64,000 nucleotides of DNA from NCBI GenBank assembly GCA_951799405.1, contig OX637342.1, forward strand, positions 18,461,298-18,525,297, read 5' to 3'. The notes beneath the pieces are model-generated. The model was not told the origin of the DNA, did no database searches, and worked only from the letters and a program-made list of their open reading frames with translations. Positions 50,920 through 61,432 of the stretch are shown here, in pieces (within the stretch, counting starts at the first letter, position 1; every line of letters starts with the position of its first letter). Both the position numbers and the translations under genes were made by a program. The DNA comes from Agapetus fuscipes. Its lineage: Eukaryota > Arthropoda > Insecta > Trichoptera > Glossosomatidae.

Positions 50920-51245
50920 TACAGCAACTGGTTTGCTTGAGAATTGGTGCTTTTTAACGACGACCAAGCTCGTAAAAAGTAAGTAGGTAGAATGCTTGCA
51001 TTCCATATGCTGAGAGCAAGGGCTCGATCCGATTTCCTCGAATGATTTCCCGTTTTGGTGGGTGTTTATTTCAAACCCAAAATAAATAAATAAAACCTGC
51101 AAAGTGTACTCAACCTTCACAAGAAATGAGAACCAGCCCTCTTGGAAGCTGGAGAGCTCCCACTTCAAATTAGGTCCCTAAACGCCACATACGACTTCTT
51201 CGGGCATAACTTAGGCAAAAAGTTACACTAACTGTGTAGCTTACT
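50920..51245 (+). mobile_element. SINE-2/SINE-1 dimer, 5'-truncated
   Basis: The end of the SINE-2 body (ACGACCAAGCTCGTAAAAAG) joins SINE-1 (GGTAGAATGCTTGCATTCC) at the same point as in the other two dimers. Confidence 0.8.
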
Positions 51246-51479
51246 TGCGAGTTTGGTAAAACGGTATCGTTGAGTGTTAACGTTAAGGTTAACGTTATGT
51301 AAAGTTCAAAGTTTGTCAAAGCTACGAAGTTTGAATGCGTGTCTGACATTATCTACAGTCACCTGTCATTTTCTTTGAAGCGGCTGACTTGCAAATATTA
51401 TTGGTTTGTGTCCTGAATGATAATCGGGTGTTGACTGACGGGTATAAAAAAAATCGTAAATCGGAAATTTATGTAATGT

Positions 51480-51745
51480 ATTGACCAATAGGTTGGTATG
51501 TGGCTGAGCACCCATGCTGTAAAAAATGGTGCACTTTATCAATGTTACCTCTGTTTCAAGGAACGACGGAAAGAGTTGCAAGGTGTATGTCTATTTGAGA
51601 TTTGGGTTTTTATCTTGTACAGGTATGTTCACATACGGCATGAACTTTTACGCCTCTGCTTGTGAGAATGTAAATATGATGAATCCCCAATGTAGCATAT
51701 CTTTGCAACTTAAATTCAATTAGATAAGATTAGATTAGATTTATT
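51480..51745 (+). repeat. RX copy
   Basis: From TTGACCAATAGGTTGGTATG to a GATTAGATTAGATT tail. Confidence 0.85.
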
Positions 51746-51749
51746 AATC

Positions 51750-52140
51750 GAAATTTTTGCGAGCTTGGTTGGGGGCCGTCCATAAATTACGTCATCGATT
51801 TTGGCCAATTTTTGACCCCCCATACAATCATCACTATAGTCATTATCTAATGACCCCCCCCCTCTTGCTGTAATAATGGATGAGCTTAATAATTAATAGT
51901 GTTATATTACTTACATAATATTTTGTATATTTTGTAGAAATAGGTATTTACAAGAACGCGTCACTTTTGGTACTTGTACATCATTTGCCATCATTCGCAG
52001 ACCAGACTCCCTCCCCCCCTTTAATGCGAATGACGTAATATATGAACAGCCCCTTGTCGCTACAAAGCGCCAATTCTCAATTAACACCCCGTTGCTGTAT
52101 GGTTGGACGGACCTTTGGTGACAGTTGTTTGGTGCAATTA
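51750..52140 (-). mobile_element. SINE-2 fragment, interrupted by a MITE
   Basis: GCGAGCTTGGT at 51759 and GTCGCTACAAAGCGCCAATT at 52057 are adjacent in other SINE-2 copies. Confidence 0.65.
51771..52057. mobile_element. MITE with about 25-bp inverted termini
   Basis: Left end GGGCCGTCCATAAATTACGT, right end (reverse complement) AGGGGCTGTTCATATATTACG. The GTCCATAAATTACGTCA terminus recurs in many insect genomes. The interior is non-coding, with C-runs. Confidence 0.7.
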
Positions 52141-52969
52141 GTTGACTTAAATTATCATTGTTTTCTCTTTGATTCAAGTTCTTAAAGCTTAAAAAATGAT
52201 TTTTTCTATTAAAATAACAACACACTATGCTTTTAAATGCTAGTGTATCAAGGAAATTTCATACAAGGAAGCGTTTTAGTGTTTTTGCTCTTGCAAGCTT
52301 AGTAATTAAGTGGCTGTCCCGGTTACTGTAAAGTGCACTTGCACAGAAACTTCATATTCACATGCAGACGACTATATGGGAGGCCATTACACACCGTGCA
52401 AGTAATCAAGTCAGGGAGCGAGGCAATTAGGAGAGAAGCTGCACTCGGGGCAAGTTGAGATATTCCTTAAATTGCCTCTCAACTTATGAACTCACGTAAA
52501 TGAGTGCCGCTTAGTTAAATTTCAAACTTATGTGCAAAACTGAGTGTGAATAGAGACGTATTGCAAAGTGCAGTGAAGAGCCTGTTCCTGAGCCTGAAAA
52601 TGTTCTAGGAAAGTCTCGCAGGTAGCATGTAGCATAGCAACACATGCTACCTACACATGCAGCATGTGTATGAACTAACCTACAAGTTATGTTCTACTAA
52701 TTGTAAATGCATTTTGAATGATACCTTATTATCCAAAACATGTTATACTCGTATATTACACATAATTAATTCAATTTCAAACTGGTATTGATATGCTGAT
52801 TGCTTGTTCATACTAACGACAGTATTGTTCCTTCTCTATACAATGCTCTAATGAGTGCATTGTTTAGAGAAGAGATTCTCGAAATGGTCCATAATAATGA
52901 TCCCTCAGGGTAATTATTCTAAAAACTAGAGGTCGAAGAACAACTTTGTTTTTTTTAATTCAGTAGCAT
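52141..52969. other. No recognisable gene
   Basis: Includes an imperfect CATGCTACCTACACATGC-type repeat near 52650. Otherwise unassigned. Confidence 0.4.
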
Positions 52970-53012
52970 TGCCGAAGCACTATCGGACTTTATCCGTCCA
53001 CCTTCAGAGGCT
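52970..53012 (-). ncRNA. Degenerate hammerhead-like motif
   Basis: Minus strand: CTGAAGG (one core change), perfect stem II GGAC/GTCC with loop GGATAAA, then GATAGTGCTT in place of GAA plus stem III. Probably inactive. Confidence 0.35.
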
Positions 53013-53577
53013 AAATCTGTTTCTAGTCAGGCAAAATGGGTTGTTGAATTGCATTTCTCTTCACAAATCTATTTTTAAACAATCAAACACTGGAGGGACG
53101 AATTGACAACTTTTGGATACGCTTTTTTTTTTGGTGAAAATTTTGACATCACGTAGGTTCACGGTTAATAGACAAACGGCAGACATTTTTCATGACAATA
53201 GGCTGACGTGGGTAATAATTTTGAAACGCCTCGTATGGAGACCACAAAGGTTTCGGCGGTCGTGTCGTCGGGGCATCTATGTGACGAGGGTCGGGACCCG
53301 CATGACGTCACCGTGCCGACGTTATATGGAGAGATAATGAGCTGAAGGAGGAACTTTATGGGGACTGGAGGATGGAGGACCATGTGTGATGGGTAACTCC
53401 TTGTGTGTGTGGAGTCAAACTATAAATCATAAGAAAAATAGTTATACCTGTATGTTTTGTAGTAAAGAAATCAATAATTGTGGGTGAAATTAAGAAGTCA
53501 TGTGTAAAACCGTCCTGTTATAAAGTCAAACGCCAACAACCAACTAATCTACACATATAGTGTAACCTTTTGTCTGC
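53013..53577. other. Short shared segment, otherwise unassigned
   Basis: 53025-53085 (GGCAAAATGGGTTGTTGAAT) matches segments at 48645 and 57150. No convincing frame in the remainder. Confidence 0.45.
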
Positions 53578-53815
53578 ATCGACCGGTCCGTAGTACAGTG
53601 GCAACACTTTGGACTCGTATTTGGAAGTTTGCGGATTCGAATGCCGGTGGAGCACAAAAAATGTGTCATTTATATTTTCAAATTCGCTCTTCGCTGGGTT
53701 GAAAAATTCATAAATCTTTACCAAAGACCATCACTAAAAGGTCCATCCAGCCTTACAGCAACTGGGTCTTACTTGAGTATTGACGCTTTGCAGCGATGAC
53801 CAAGCTCGTATACAA
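53578..53815 (+). mobile_element. SINE-2 copy
   Basis: Head CCGGTCCGTAGTACAGTGGC, B-box GATTCGAATGCC, body to CGATGACCAAGCTCGTA. It keeps neither the LINE C tail nor the SINE-1 partner. Confidence 0.85.
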
Positions 53816-53994
53816 CACCTCTGCGGCACTACAACAAGTGTCATAGACCCTCAGAATCTCTGAAAACTAGGGAGTCTCCTGCACAGAATTTATGAAAAAA
53901 AATATATAAATCTCTGACAGGTTTTGAATGTTGCTAATCGAGATCTATTTAATAAAATGAATATAGAAAATAAAATTCTTAAAAATATACATTT

Positions 53995-54167
53995 AATGTG
54001 ATTAAGCTACACATATAGTGCAACTTTTTACCACGTTCTTACCAAAAAAGTTGTATGTTGCAAGTGGAACCTATTAATCTTTACGTGAAAGGTGGCCGAA
54101 CTTACGCTTATCACTTCAGTTGAAGTGAGAGTTTTCCAGGCCTCGAGGGGGATGGTTCTCATAACTC
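53995..54167 (-). mobile_element. SINE-1 3' half
   Basis: Minus strand from the AGCTACACATATAGTGCAAC end to GGGGGATGGTTCTCAT, where an RTE tail follows. Confidence 0.75.
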
Positions 54168-54184
54168 ATCGTCTATAATCTATA

Positions 54185-54677
54185 ATCTATAATCTAAGTT
54201 GCAAAGATATATTTATTTAAAGCTCTCAGATGTATGCCCACAAACCAACAAGTGTAGTTCGCGCTTACAAATGCTGAATGTGTACTTACAAATAAAATCC
54301 AAACCTCAAATGAACATAAGCCCCACAACTTTTGCCGACCTTCCCTGAAACAGGGGTGACATTGGCAAAGTGAACCATTTTTTACAGTATGGGTGGTCAA
54401 CCTCATACCAACCTATAAGTCAAGGAATATGAATAATAAATTACATTTAAATATAAAAAAAAACAAAACCTTACAAAGAAATCTATACAAAAAAAGTCAA
54501 AAATTTCCTATGCAAAAAATGTAGCAAATGAATACACCAACATTAGAAATCAACATTGCAGATTAGCCGCCACTTCTTCCTGTCCTTGCATACTTCTTTC
54601 ATTTCATCCAGAGTCATAACCTTTTTCATACAAGTCCTCCTTTTATTATGACTCTGGATATCCCATTCATTCATCAT
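54185..54677 (-). pseudogene. 5'-truncated RTE (LINE F family) 3' end, copy 1
   Basis: RX plus the last codons of the LINE F-type protein (CMKKVMTLDEMKEVCKDRKK pattern), cut at CCATTCATTC. The left 170 bp resemble the 3' UTR of LINE F. Confidence 0.8.
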
Positions 54678-55254
54678 CATTCATCGTAATATTTATAAAA
54701 ACAAAAAAGCATAGTATAATTGTTTTCAGAAAACAAAGATAATTACATTACATTATCAAGTACAACTGCTAATCTTTTCATATTTATGAAAATTAAAATG
54801 GCCCGTTATTCCAACGTTTACAGGAGAGATAATCTAATGTTTATTATGAAATTACACGTCACACAAATGAAGCAGAATAAATACTTTAAATTAATTTGCA
54901 TTATTATTTAATTATATTTAGAACGTTGGCAAATAAACGCTTCAATTCTAGCGCTTTCCGCGAGCACAAACGTTTGTACGGAAAATCGTTTTCCTCTCTC
55001 GTCATACAAGCAAGTAATGTATTTTTTCAGGATTCTGTTTATTTATTCTGCCCAACAATGGGTTCGGGTAAATGGAGTTTTTTTTTGGTGTGTTTTCCGA
55101 TTTGCAGCATTTTATTTTTATCCGATGAGATCACATTTAGCCCACGTTGAAAATATGAATGGATTCCTAATAATTTTTTGTAACAATTGTTTTTGGATAC
55201 ATAAAAACACGTCACTAAATAATTTCTTATTATATTTTTTCATATTTATTTAAT

Positions 55255-55478
55255 TAAACTACACAAACAGTGCTTTTTATTGCCGCGTTATCCCATAAGA
55301 GCGCTTGAGTTGCATGCTGAGAGCTGGAGTTCGAATCCCACCAAGGGTATAAGAAATTATTTCCCGCTTCTGTGTTTCATTCAAACCTAAAATAAAATAT
55401 GGGCAAGGTGAACGCAGTCTTCACAAAAAAATGCAACAAACCCCTTCGGGAATGGGAAACCTCCACATTACCTGAAGT
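55255..55478 (+). mobile_element. Rearranged SINE-1 fragment, copy 1
   Basis: A minus-strand SINE-1 end (55255-55302) is fused to a plus-strand head and body (GGAGTTCGAATCCCACC) that stops abruptly at ACCTGAAGT. Confidence 0.75.
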
Positions 55479-56075
55479 ACCATGTTTAAGTACCATGATG
55501 AAGTATTCCAGAAGCTCATTCGATTGATTTTTGTCTTCACTTGAGCGCGTTCTCATTTATTTTCAATTATTTCCAAATGTCTTGTACAAAAAATTCTTAT
55601 TTCTTGTACAATTTTTTGTGCTAGTCGCTAATTCCTTCAATTGATTTTTTGTTTCATTTCACTTGAAAATAAAAAAAAACTTATTTGTTTAATGCCTTTA
55701 TAGATCTTAAATATATAGCCTTAATTGCAACGATATATTTTGAGTTTTTTGACTGGCCAGATCAAGGTATTATTATCGTAGGTAACATTATCAATACATA
55801 ATTCATTTTTTGATATTTTAATAAGTTGTTAAGTAATCACGCTTGAAGTTCAGACAGCCAGTACAACTTGTATGGGATGAAAAAGGCGACCGATGTTTTA
55901 TCTCGGTCATATTTGTCCAAATTGAAAGGCTGTCGCATTCTACATATTCTTCTTGCGTTGTTCTTGCGTTTTATTACAAAATCTCGATTTTCCCAATTTT
56001 TGTGGAATTACTCTTTATTATTAAGAGTTCGATATGGTTTGCAGAGCCATTGAAGAAGAAAAAATAGAAGCTGTA
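55479..56075. other. No recognisable gene
   Basis: AT-rich; frames of 60-74 residues show no family features. Confidence 0.4.
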
Positions 56076-56079
56076 TGAA

Positions 56080-56300
56080 ACGGTTTCACGTTTAGATGTT
56101 TATTTCAACCCCAAAACTAAAATACCAGCAAGGCTTACTCAGACTTCACGAGAAATGAGCACCAGCCCTCTCGGAAGCTGGAAAACTCCATTTTCAACTG
56201 CAGTGGCCACCCCCTTTAACTGTAAAAATAAAAAGATTCCACTTACCAAATGCTACCTCTTCGGTGGGAGCGCGGAAAAGAGTTAACATACACTATACGT
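56080..56300 (+). mobile_element. SINE-1 body, head missing
   Basis: From TTTCACGTTTAGATGTTTAT through CAGCAAGGCTTACTCAGAC to a diverged 3' end. Confidence 0.75.
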
Positions 56301-56582
56301 ACATATATCGTAGTCACGTAATTTTTTTTTCAATTAATTTTATTTTCCCTATTAATTTTGAGGCCACAGGCTATTATTAATTTATTGCTATTTTATCGAT
56401 TTCAATATTAATCACTATTACAGTTTTAGTGGGTAGTTAATTAATCTAGCGTCCATATTTCCCATACAGGCGGTATATTTCTCTAGCCTTCCTTTGCCGG
56501 TAGTTACTTGACACAAGTTAATTGCATCCTTGTACTGCACGATAACGCACAAAGGCATTATTGCAAAACTAAAACCTTTATT

Positions 56583-56800
56583 AGGACCAGTCTGTAGTCT
56601 AGTGGTTAAGGCTACGGACTCGTATTCCAAAGTTCGTGAGTTCGATTGCCGTAGGAGCACAAAAAAAAATATTTTATTTATATATGCTCTTCGCTGTGTT
56701 GAAAAAATCATTAACCTGTAAGAACAGACCGGTTACCGGTGGCTTATCCAGCATAACAGAAAACGGGTCTTGCTTAAAAGTTGGCTCTTAGAAGCAAATA
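56583..56800 (+). mobile_element. SINE-2 copy
   Basis: Head GGACCAGTCTGTAGTCTAG with a distinct TGGTTAAGGCTACGGACTCG variant, B-box GTTCGATTGCC; body only. Confidence 0.8.
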
Positions 56801-57124
56801 CCATGTTTGCGAAATTTCGTCCAAAATGGCATCTGCAAGTGTTTTTTTTTATAGTTTAATAATTTTAATACTCGTAGTTTACCGGATATGAAAAATGGAC
56901 TTTTATTGTGTGAATCATGCAAAACGAAAAAAAAAATGCATTATTTTTCTTACACCTTTTCACGCTGATTCTTCTACCAGGGGCATGCATCTCTTACAGG
57001 CACACACGCCTAATAGGTAGACAATATATGGTTAAAAACTACATATTTAGGCTTGATATTCCGAGTTGATATTAAAAATTTAAGTTCGATTAGAGCCTAG
57101 GGAGTTAGCACTTCAGTCATTTTT

Positions 57125-57400
57125 TTTAAGAGATTTGTGAAGAGAAATGCAATTCACCAATTTATTCTGCCTGGCCAAAAACATGTTTTAATATCATCAG
57201 GTAATAATTCTTTTTTTTCTAATGAATTATTTATTAATAATTACCCAATTATGTACATAGGGTCAAAATTATGGTCAAATAACCAAGGGGGAATCGAACC
57301 AATGTTATTTTATTCCAAATATGGTAGAAAAATCAGCCCACTTGGTCCTTTCGATCATAACACCGACCTAATGATTTACACCAACTTAATACTTTCAAAT
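57125..57400 (-). mobile_element. Candidate third tRNA-like SINE
   Basis: Minus strand: A-box-like ACCAAGTGGGCTGA, about 36 bases on the B-box GGTTCGATTCC, then a body ending TGGTGAATTGCATTTCTC. Segments like that end occur at 48645 and 53030. Only one copy with a head is present, so this is tentative. Confidence 0.35.
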
Positions 57401-58029
57401 CAGTTATTTTAAAGGAATGGGAGAAATTTTTATTCTGAAATGTATTAACACAAATTATCTCTTTGATTCTGACAACCAACTATTAAAGAAGAAAACGGTG
57501 AACAAAATTTAAATTCCCTTATTTAATTTTTACCAGAAAATTTAAAACCACCGAATCAATTTAATTGGAAATAATTTTGTGAGTTTATGGTCAAAAAACA
57601 TGTTTTACACGAACCAATGAAAACTGATACATTTCAGCGACCAAAATCTAATTTTGATTTTGCAGATTGAATTCATTAAATTGGTATCATATTCTCTACA
57701 ATGAGTGTTGTCAAATTTGAATAAAATATTTGCATTCAAATTGGGTTTTCCGAAACCATAAATGGCTGACCGCGCAACTAACCGAATAGAGCTATCTACC
57801 CAAAATATAATTAAAATGTAAAATATTAAAAATGGAAATACACTGTCTTTTCTACTTCTCTATCTGGTTTGTTAAAATTTACATAGACACTCGGTCTTCT
57901 TCGGTTAAGAACGCATATTTTCTAGATTAAATAATACGAGTATGTTTTCAGAATGAATTAAAAAATCGAAGTAAATATTACTGCCATTACCAAGTAATGG
58001 GGGGCATTGGGATACTGTAATCGCTAATT
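57401..58029. other. No recognisable gene
   Basis: AT-rich, unassigned. Confidence 0.4.
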
Positions 58030-58258
58030 ACGTTCAGTGGCATACTGTAAAAAATAGTTTACTTTGCCAATGTCACCCCTGTTTCAGGGAAGGACGGCAA
58101 GAAATGCAGGTTATGTTCATTTGAGATTGGGTTTTTATAATGTAGGTTCACATGCGGCATGTGTAAGCGTGAAATTATACATGTCTGCTTGTGGGAATGC
58201 ACTTAATATAAATCTTAAATGATTAATATCCTTGCAGCTTAGATAAGATTAGATTAGA
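58030..58258 (+). repeat. RX copy, slightly 5'-truncated
   Basis: From GGCATACTGTAAAAAATAG to a GATTAGATTAGATC tail. Confidence 0.8.
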
Positions 58259-58680
58259 TCGTCGCTGGGTTGAAAAATTCATACACTTCCACCAAAGACC
58301 GGTCACCAAAAGTCCATCCAGAATTGCAGTAACTGGGTCTTACTTGAGAATTGGTGCTTTCTAGCGACGACCAAGCTCGTAAAAAGTCCGGTTGATATCT
58401 CAGTTGGTAGAATGCTTGCATTCCATGCTGAGAACAAGGGCTGGATCCCCACCGAGGGTGTCTGGTGAAATGATTTCCCGTTTTGGTATCTATTTCAAAC
58501 TCAAAATAAATACCGGCAAAGTGTACTGAGTCATCTCAAGTAAGCAGAACCAGCCCTTCTGGGAGCTAGGAAACTCCCACTCTACCCTAAAAATAGATAA
58601 GTCCCTAATCGCCACATGTGACTCCTTCGGGAGTAACGCAGGCAAGAAGTTACACTATATGTAAAGCTTGTTGCGTTTAG
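58259..58680 (+). mobile_element. SINE-2/SINE-1 dimer, 5'-truncated
   Basis: The SINE-2 body (GTCGCTGGGTTGAAAAATTC to CAAGCTCGTAAAAAGT) joins SINE-1 (ATATCTCAGTTGGTAGAATG). It runs on to GTTACACTATATG. Confidence 0.85.
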
Positions 58681-58924
58681 CATTCAATTTTCCAGCTTGT
58701 TTGGCTTGCTTGATTGTATTCTTACGAAACCACTGCAGAGAAGAGGCAATGCATTTTCCACAGCTAAATAATGAAATTCCGCCCGTGTACCGAACGTTGA
58801 TTATTTCTGCCCCAAATACTCGCAAACTCTGTCGGTGCTCTAAGAAGTCGAGAAGCTTCAGTGATGCCGAACCACAGGATCTCAACGAGATGTTTTCAAA
58901 TTAATTTACTTGCCTGAAAAGTCG
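58681..58924. other. No recognisable feature
   Basis: Two overlapping frames on opposite strands (58655-58904) are unlike known proteins. Confidence 0.35.
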
Positions 58925-59030
58925 AAGAGCAAATTTGCACTTACAAAATATAATCCTAATCTCAAATGAACATAAGCCCTGTAACTTTTGCCGACCTTCA
59001 CTGACACAGAAGTGGTATTGGCTGTGTTAC
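58925..59030 (-). repeat. RX fragment
   Basis: AATCTCAAATGAACATAAGC and TTTTGCCGACCTTCACTG. Confidence 0.7.
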
Positions 59031-59099
59031 TATTAAAAAAAAAATTAAATTAACACGTTTTTGTTATATTTTGGAAACATTTTAATTATTTTGCCATTG

Positions 59100-59261
59100 T
59101 CAAACCTTTTTTAGGGAATGTCGGTAAGAGTTGCAGGGTGCATGTTCATTAAAGATTTGGGTTTTCATGTTGTAGTTTATGCACAAGCGGCATGTGCAAG
59201 CGTGAACTTATGCTGTGAGAATGCATATAATATGAATCCTCAATGTAACATATCTTTGTCA
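59100..59261 (+). repeat. RX fragment
   Basis: GGGAATGTCGGTAAGAGTTG through AACATATCTTTG, where another element begins. Confidence 0.7.
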
Positions 59262-59387
59262 ATACCAGGCCTGTCCAACATACGGCCCGCGACGACATCA
59301 ATAGGTATTGCGCAATTAGTTCATTTAAAAAATAATCATTAAGACGCGAAAGTTGTTTTGTCGCCCATTTCATTGAACCACCCTTCC
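59262..59387. mobile_element. Possible hAT terminal fragment
   Basis: CAGGCCTGTCCAACATACGG followed by CCCGCGAC looks like a hAT terminus. No opposite end is present. Confidence 0.35.
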
Positions 59388-59645
59388 TTGACTTATAGGT
59401 TGGTATGCGGCTGACCACCCATACTGTAAAAAATGGTTCACTTTGCCAATGTCACCCCTGTTTCAGGGAAGGACGGCAAGAGTTGCAGGGCTTATGTTCA
59501 TTTGAGATTGGGTTTTTATCTTGTAGGTCCACATGCGACATGTGCTAGTGCGAAATTATATTAAATTATGTCTGCTTATGGGAATGCATTTAATATAAAT
59601 TTTAAATGATATATATCTTCGCAGCTTAGATTAAATTAGATTCGA
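59388..59645 (+). repeat. RX copy
   Basis: Full length, from CTTGACTTATAGGTTGGTAT to AGCTTAGATTAAATTAG. Confidence 0.85.
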
Positions 59646-60114
59646 TTACAGATTAAAAACCAGTAAAATAAGTAATACTAGTGCTGTACTATGAAGAAAG
59701 CCACGTTAAATGCATTCCTTTGAAAGCAGCACCATCTACAGAACAAGTATGCTAACACTTTGTACTATAAGTTAACGAAGGTTATCTCCTCTTGGCGCTG
59801 CTCCGAGAGCATAATGAATCGTAATTAGCATTCTCTAAGATGCGGTTTGCATAAAATGATGGATCAAGAGGTATGCGAATAATTTTCAGATTAAGTGAGG
59901 TGAAAGTATGGAAAATACCGTACAACGGTTGCCCCATCCTGCTAGTGTGAATTGTGCAGAGTCAACCAAATAGATGGAAGATGTTGCACTATTTGTTCTG
60001 CATAGAAATAGTCTTCAACTTGTCTCTTTGCTTGTGCTTGTTTTTCTTATGTCCATTAGAGTTTATTTCACATGAGCAATGTTGTATGTGTATTGGACAA
60101 ATAAGTCATACCTA
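59646..60114. other. No recognisable gene
   Basis: Unassigned sequence. Confidence 0.4.
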
Positions 60115-60204
60115 AAAATCTAAGTCTAAAGCTAAGCTGCAAAGATATATGTATAAAGATATCATTTAAGATTCATATTAAACGCATTTCCACAAGCAGA
60201 CATA

Positions 60205-60474
60205 TACAATTATATTTTTAGTGTTAATCTATTTACACAGTGAAAGTCCATTTTTAATTATTTAAAAATTCAAATGGATACAAACGGAGTTTTAATTCAC
60301 TTATTTTTTTTTTTTTTTTGTGCTAGAACATTTTCGCCTAATGAGGCATCTATTTGTAACCATTCTGCTCCTGAAGATTTCTCATTAGGCGAAAATGTTC
60401 GAGCACAAAAAAAAAGAAATAAATAAGTTAATTAAAACTCTGTTTTTATCCATTTGAATTTTTAAATAATTAGA
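60205..60474. mobile_element. Head-to-head HHR unit pair
   Basis: An inverted repeat: left arm about 60255-60345, right arm about 60361-60474, both running from a hammerhead motif through an A-run to TTTGAATTTTTAAATAATTA. AGAC at each edge may be a short target duplication. Inverted terminal arms with hammerheads are known for Penelope-like elements; identity is inference. Confidence 0.65.
60366..60405 (+). ncRNA. Hammerhead ribozyme motif, weakened stem II
   Basis: Stem I TGCTC/GAGCA (5 bp), core CTGAAGA, GAA, AATGTT stem III and cleavage-site C are all present. Stem II (TTCT/AGGC) has a mismatch and a wobble. The left arm at 60325-60345 keeps only the stem II to stem I half. Confidence 0.6.
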
Positions 60475-60892
60475 CTTGTATAAGTTTGCGCTAACACATG
60501 CCGAATGTGGACCTACAATATAAAAACCTAATCTCAAATGAACATAAGCCCTGCAACTCTTGCCGACCTTCCCTAAAATAGAGATGATAAATAAATAAAT
60601 AAATGACATTGGCCACGCGAACCATTTTTTTTAGTATGTGTGGTCAGCCTCATACCAACCTATAAGTCAAGGAATATAAACAATCAATTACATTTTAGTA
60701 TATAAAAACAACAAAACCTTAAAAATAAATCTATACAAAAGAAAGTCAATATTAATTTATGCTACAATAAATGTCAAAAAATAATAAAGTAAAAAAAAAA
60801 AAAAAAGTTATTAGAGAAAAATTTAAAACAAACAATTTTTTAAGAGGTCTGAACGTGAATTGGCAAAAACAATATTGTTGCAATAATATTGA

Positions 60893-60930
60893 CTACCTGA
60901 AGATGACCATATTGGTCAAAAACGTTTGTA
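60893..60930 (+). ncRNA. Hammerhead motif with a dead core base
   Basis: TAC, CTGAAGA, stem II GACC-ATATT-GGTC, then AAA in place of GAA, AACGTT, T, GTA. The missing conserved G predicts an inactive ribozyme. Confidence 0.6.
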
Positions 60931-60939
60931 CTATAATCT

Positions 60940-61432
60940 ATCTATAATCTAAGTTGCAAGGATATATTCATTCAAAGCTCTCAGATGTATGCCCACAAAC
61001 CAACAAGTGTAGTTCGCGCTTACAAATGCTGAATGTGTACTTACAAATAAAATCCAAACCTCAAATGAACATAAGCCCTGCAACTCTTGCCGACATTCCC
61101 TGAAACAGGGGTGACATTGGCAAAGTGAACCATTTTTTACAGTATGGGTGGTCAACCTCATACCAACCTATAAGTCAAGGAATATGAATAATAAATTACA
61201 TTTAAATATAAAAAAAAACAAAACCTTACAAAGAAATCTATACAAAAAAAGTCAAAAATTTCCTATGCAAAAAATGTAGCAAATGAATACACCAACATTA
61301 GAAATCAACATTGCAGATTAGCCGCCACTTCTTCCTGTCCTTGCATACTTCTTTCATTTCATCCAGAGTCATAACCTTTTTCATACAAGTCCTCCTTTTA
61401 TTATGACTCTGGATATCCCATTCATTCATCAT
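60940..61432 (-). pseudogene. 5'-truncated RTE (LINE F family) 3' end, copy 2
   Basis: Same content as at 54185. Its first 170 bp carry the variant of the RX copy at 12858 (CCCTGCAACTCTTGCCGACA) rather than that of LINE F. Confidence 0.8.

Larger units (their letters stand above)
54185..55478. repeat. Duplicated 1.29-kb segment, copy 1
   Basis: Matches 60940-62233 at a constant offset of 6,755 bases with no indel seen. It holds an RTE tail, about 580 bp of unassigned sequence and part of SINE-1. From about 54353 I saw no difference; the first 170 bp differ at several sites. Confidence 0.9.
60115..60780 (-). repeat. RX/RTE 3' end, interrupted by an HHR pair
   Basis: RX stops at AAGCAGAC (60200-60204) and resumes at about 60475 with AGACTTGTATAAG. 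It continues past RX into the RTE-specific 3' UTR (CAAAACCTTAAAAATAAATC). Confidence 0.75.

Noticed and set aside
53113..53400. Possible LINE or host coding remnant (frames around 53113-53383)
   Set aside because: No conserved motif could be recognised in any frame.
57185..57215. Another hammerhead (CTGATGATATT on the minus strand)
   Set aside because: There is no stem II and no GAA in the right place; only the first core block matches.
57160..57370. Nuclear copy of mitochondrial rRNA (words like AAAACATGT and GGTCCTTTCG)
   Set aside because: The two words are on inconsistent strands and far too close together for mitochondrial 16S rRNA.
58395..58450. A genuine tRNA gene (also at the other SINE heads)
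   Set aside because: A-box and B-box are present, but the acceptor stem does not close and the same SINE body follows in every copy.
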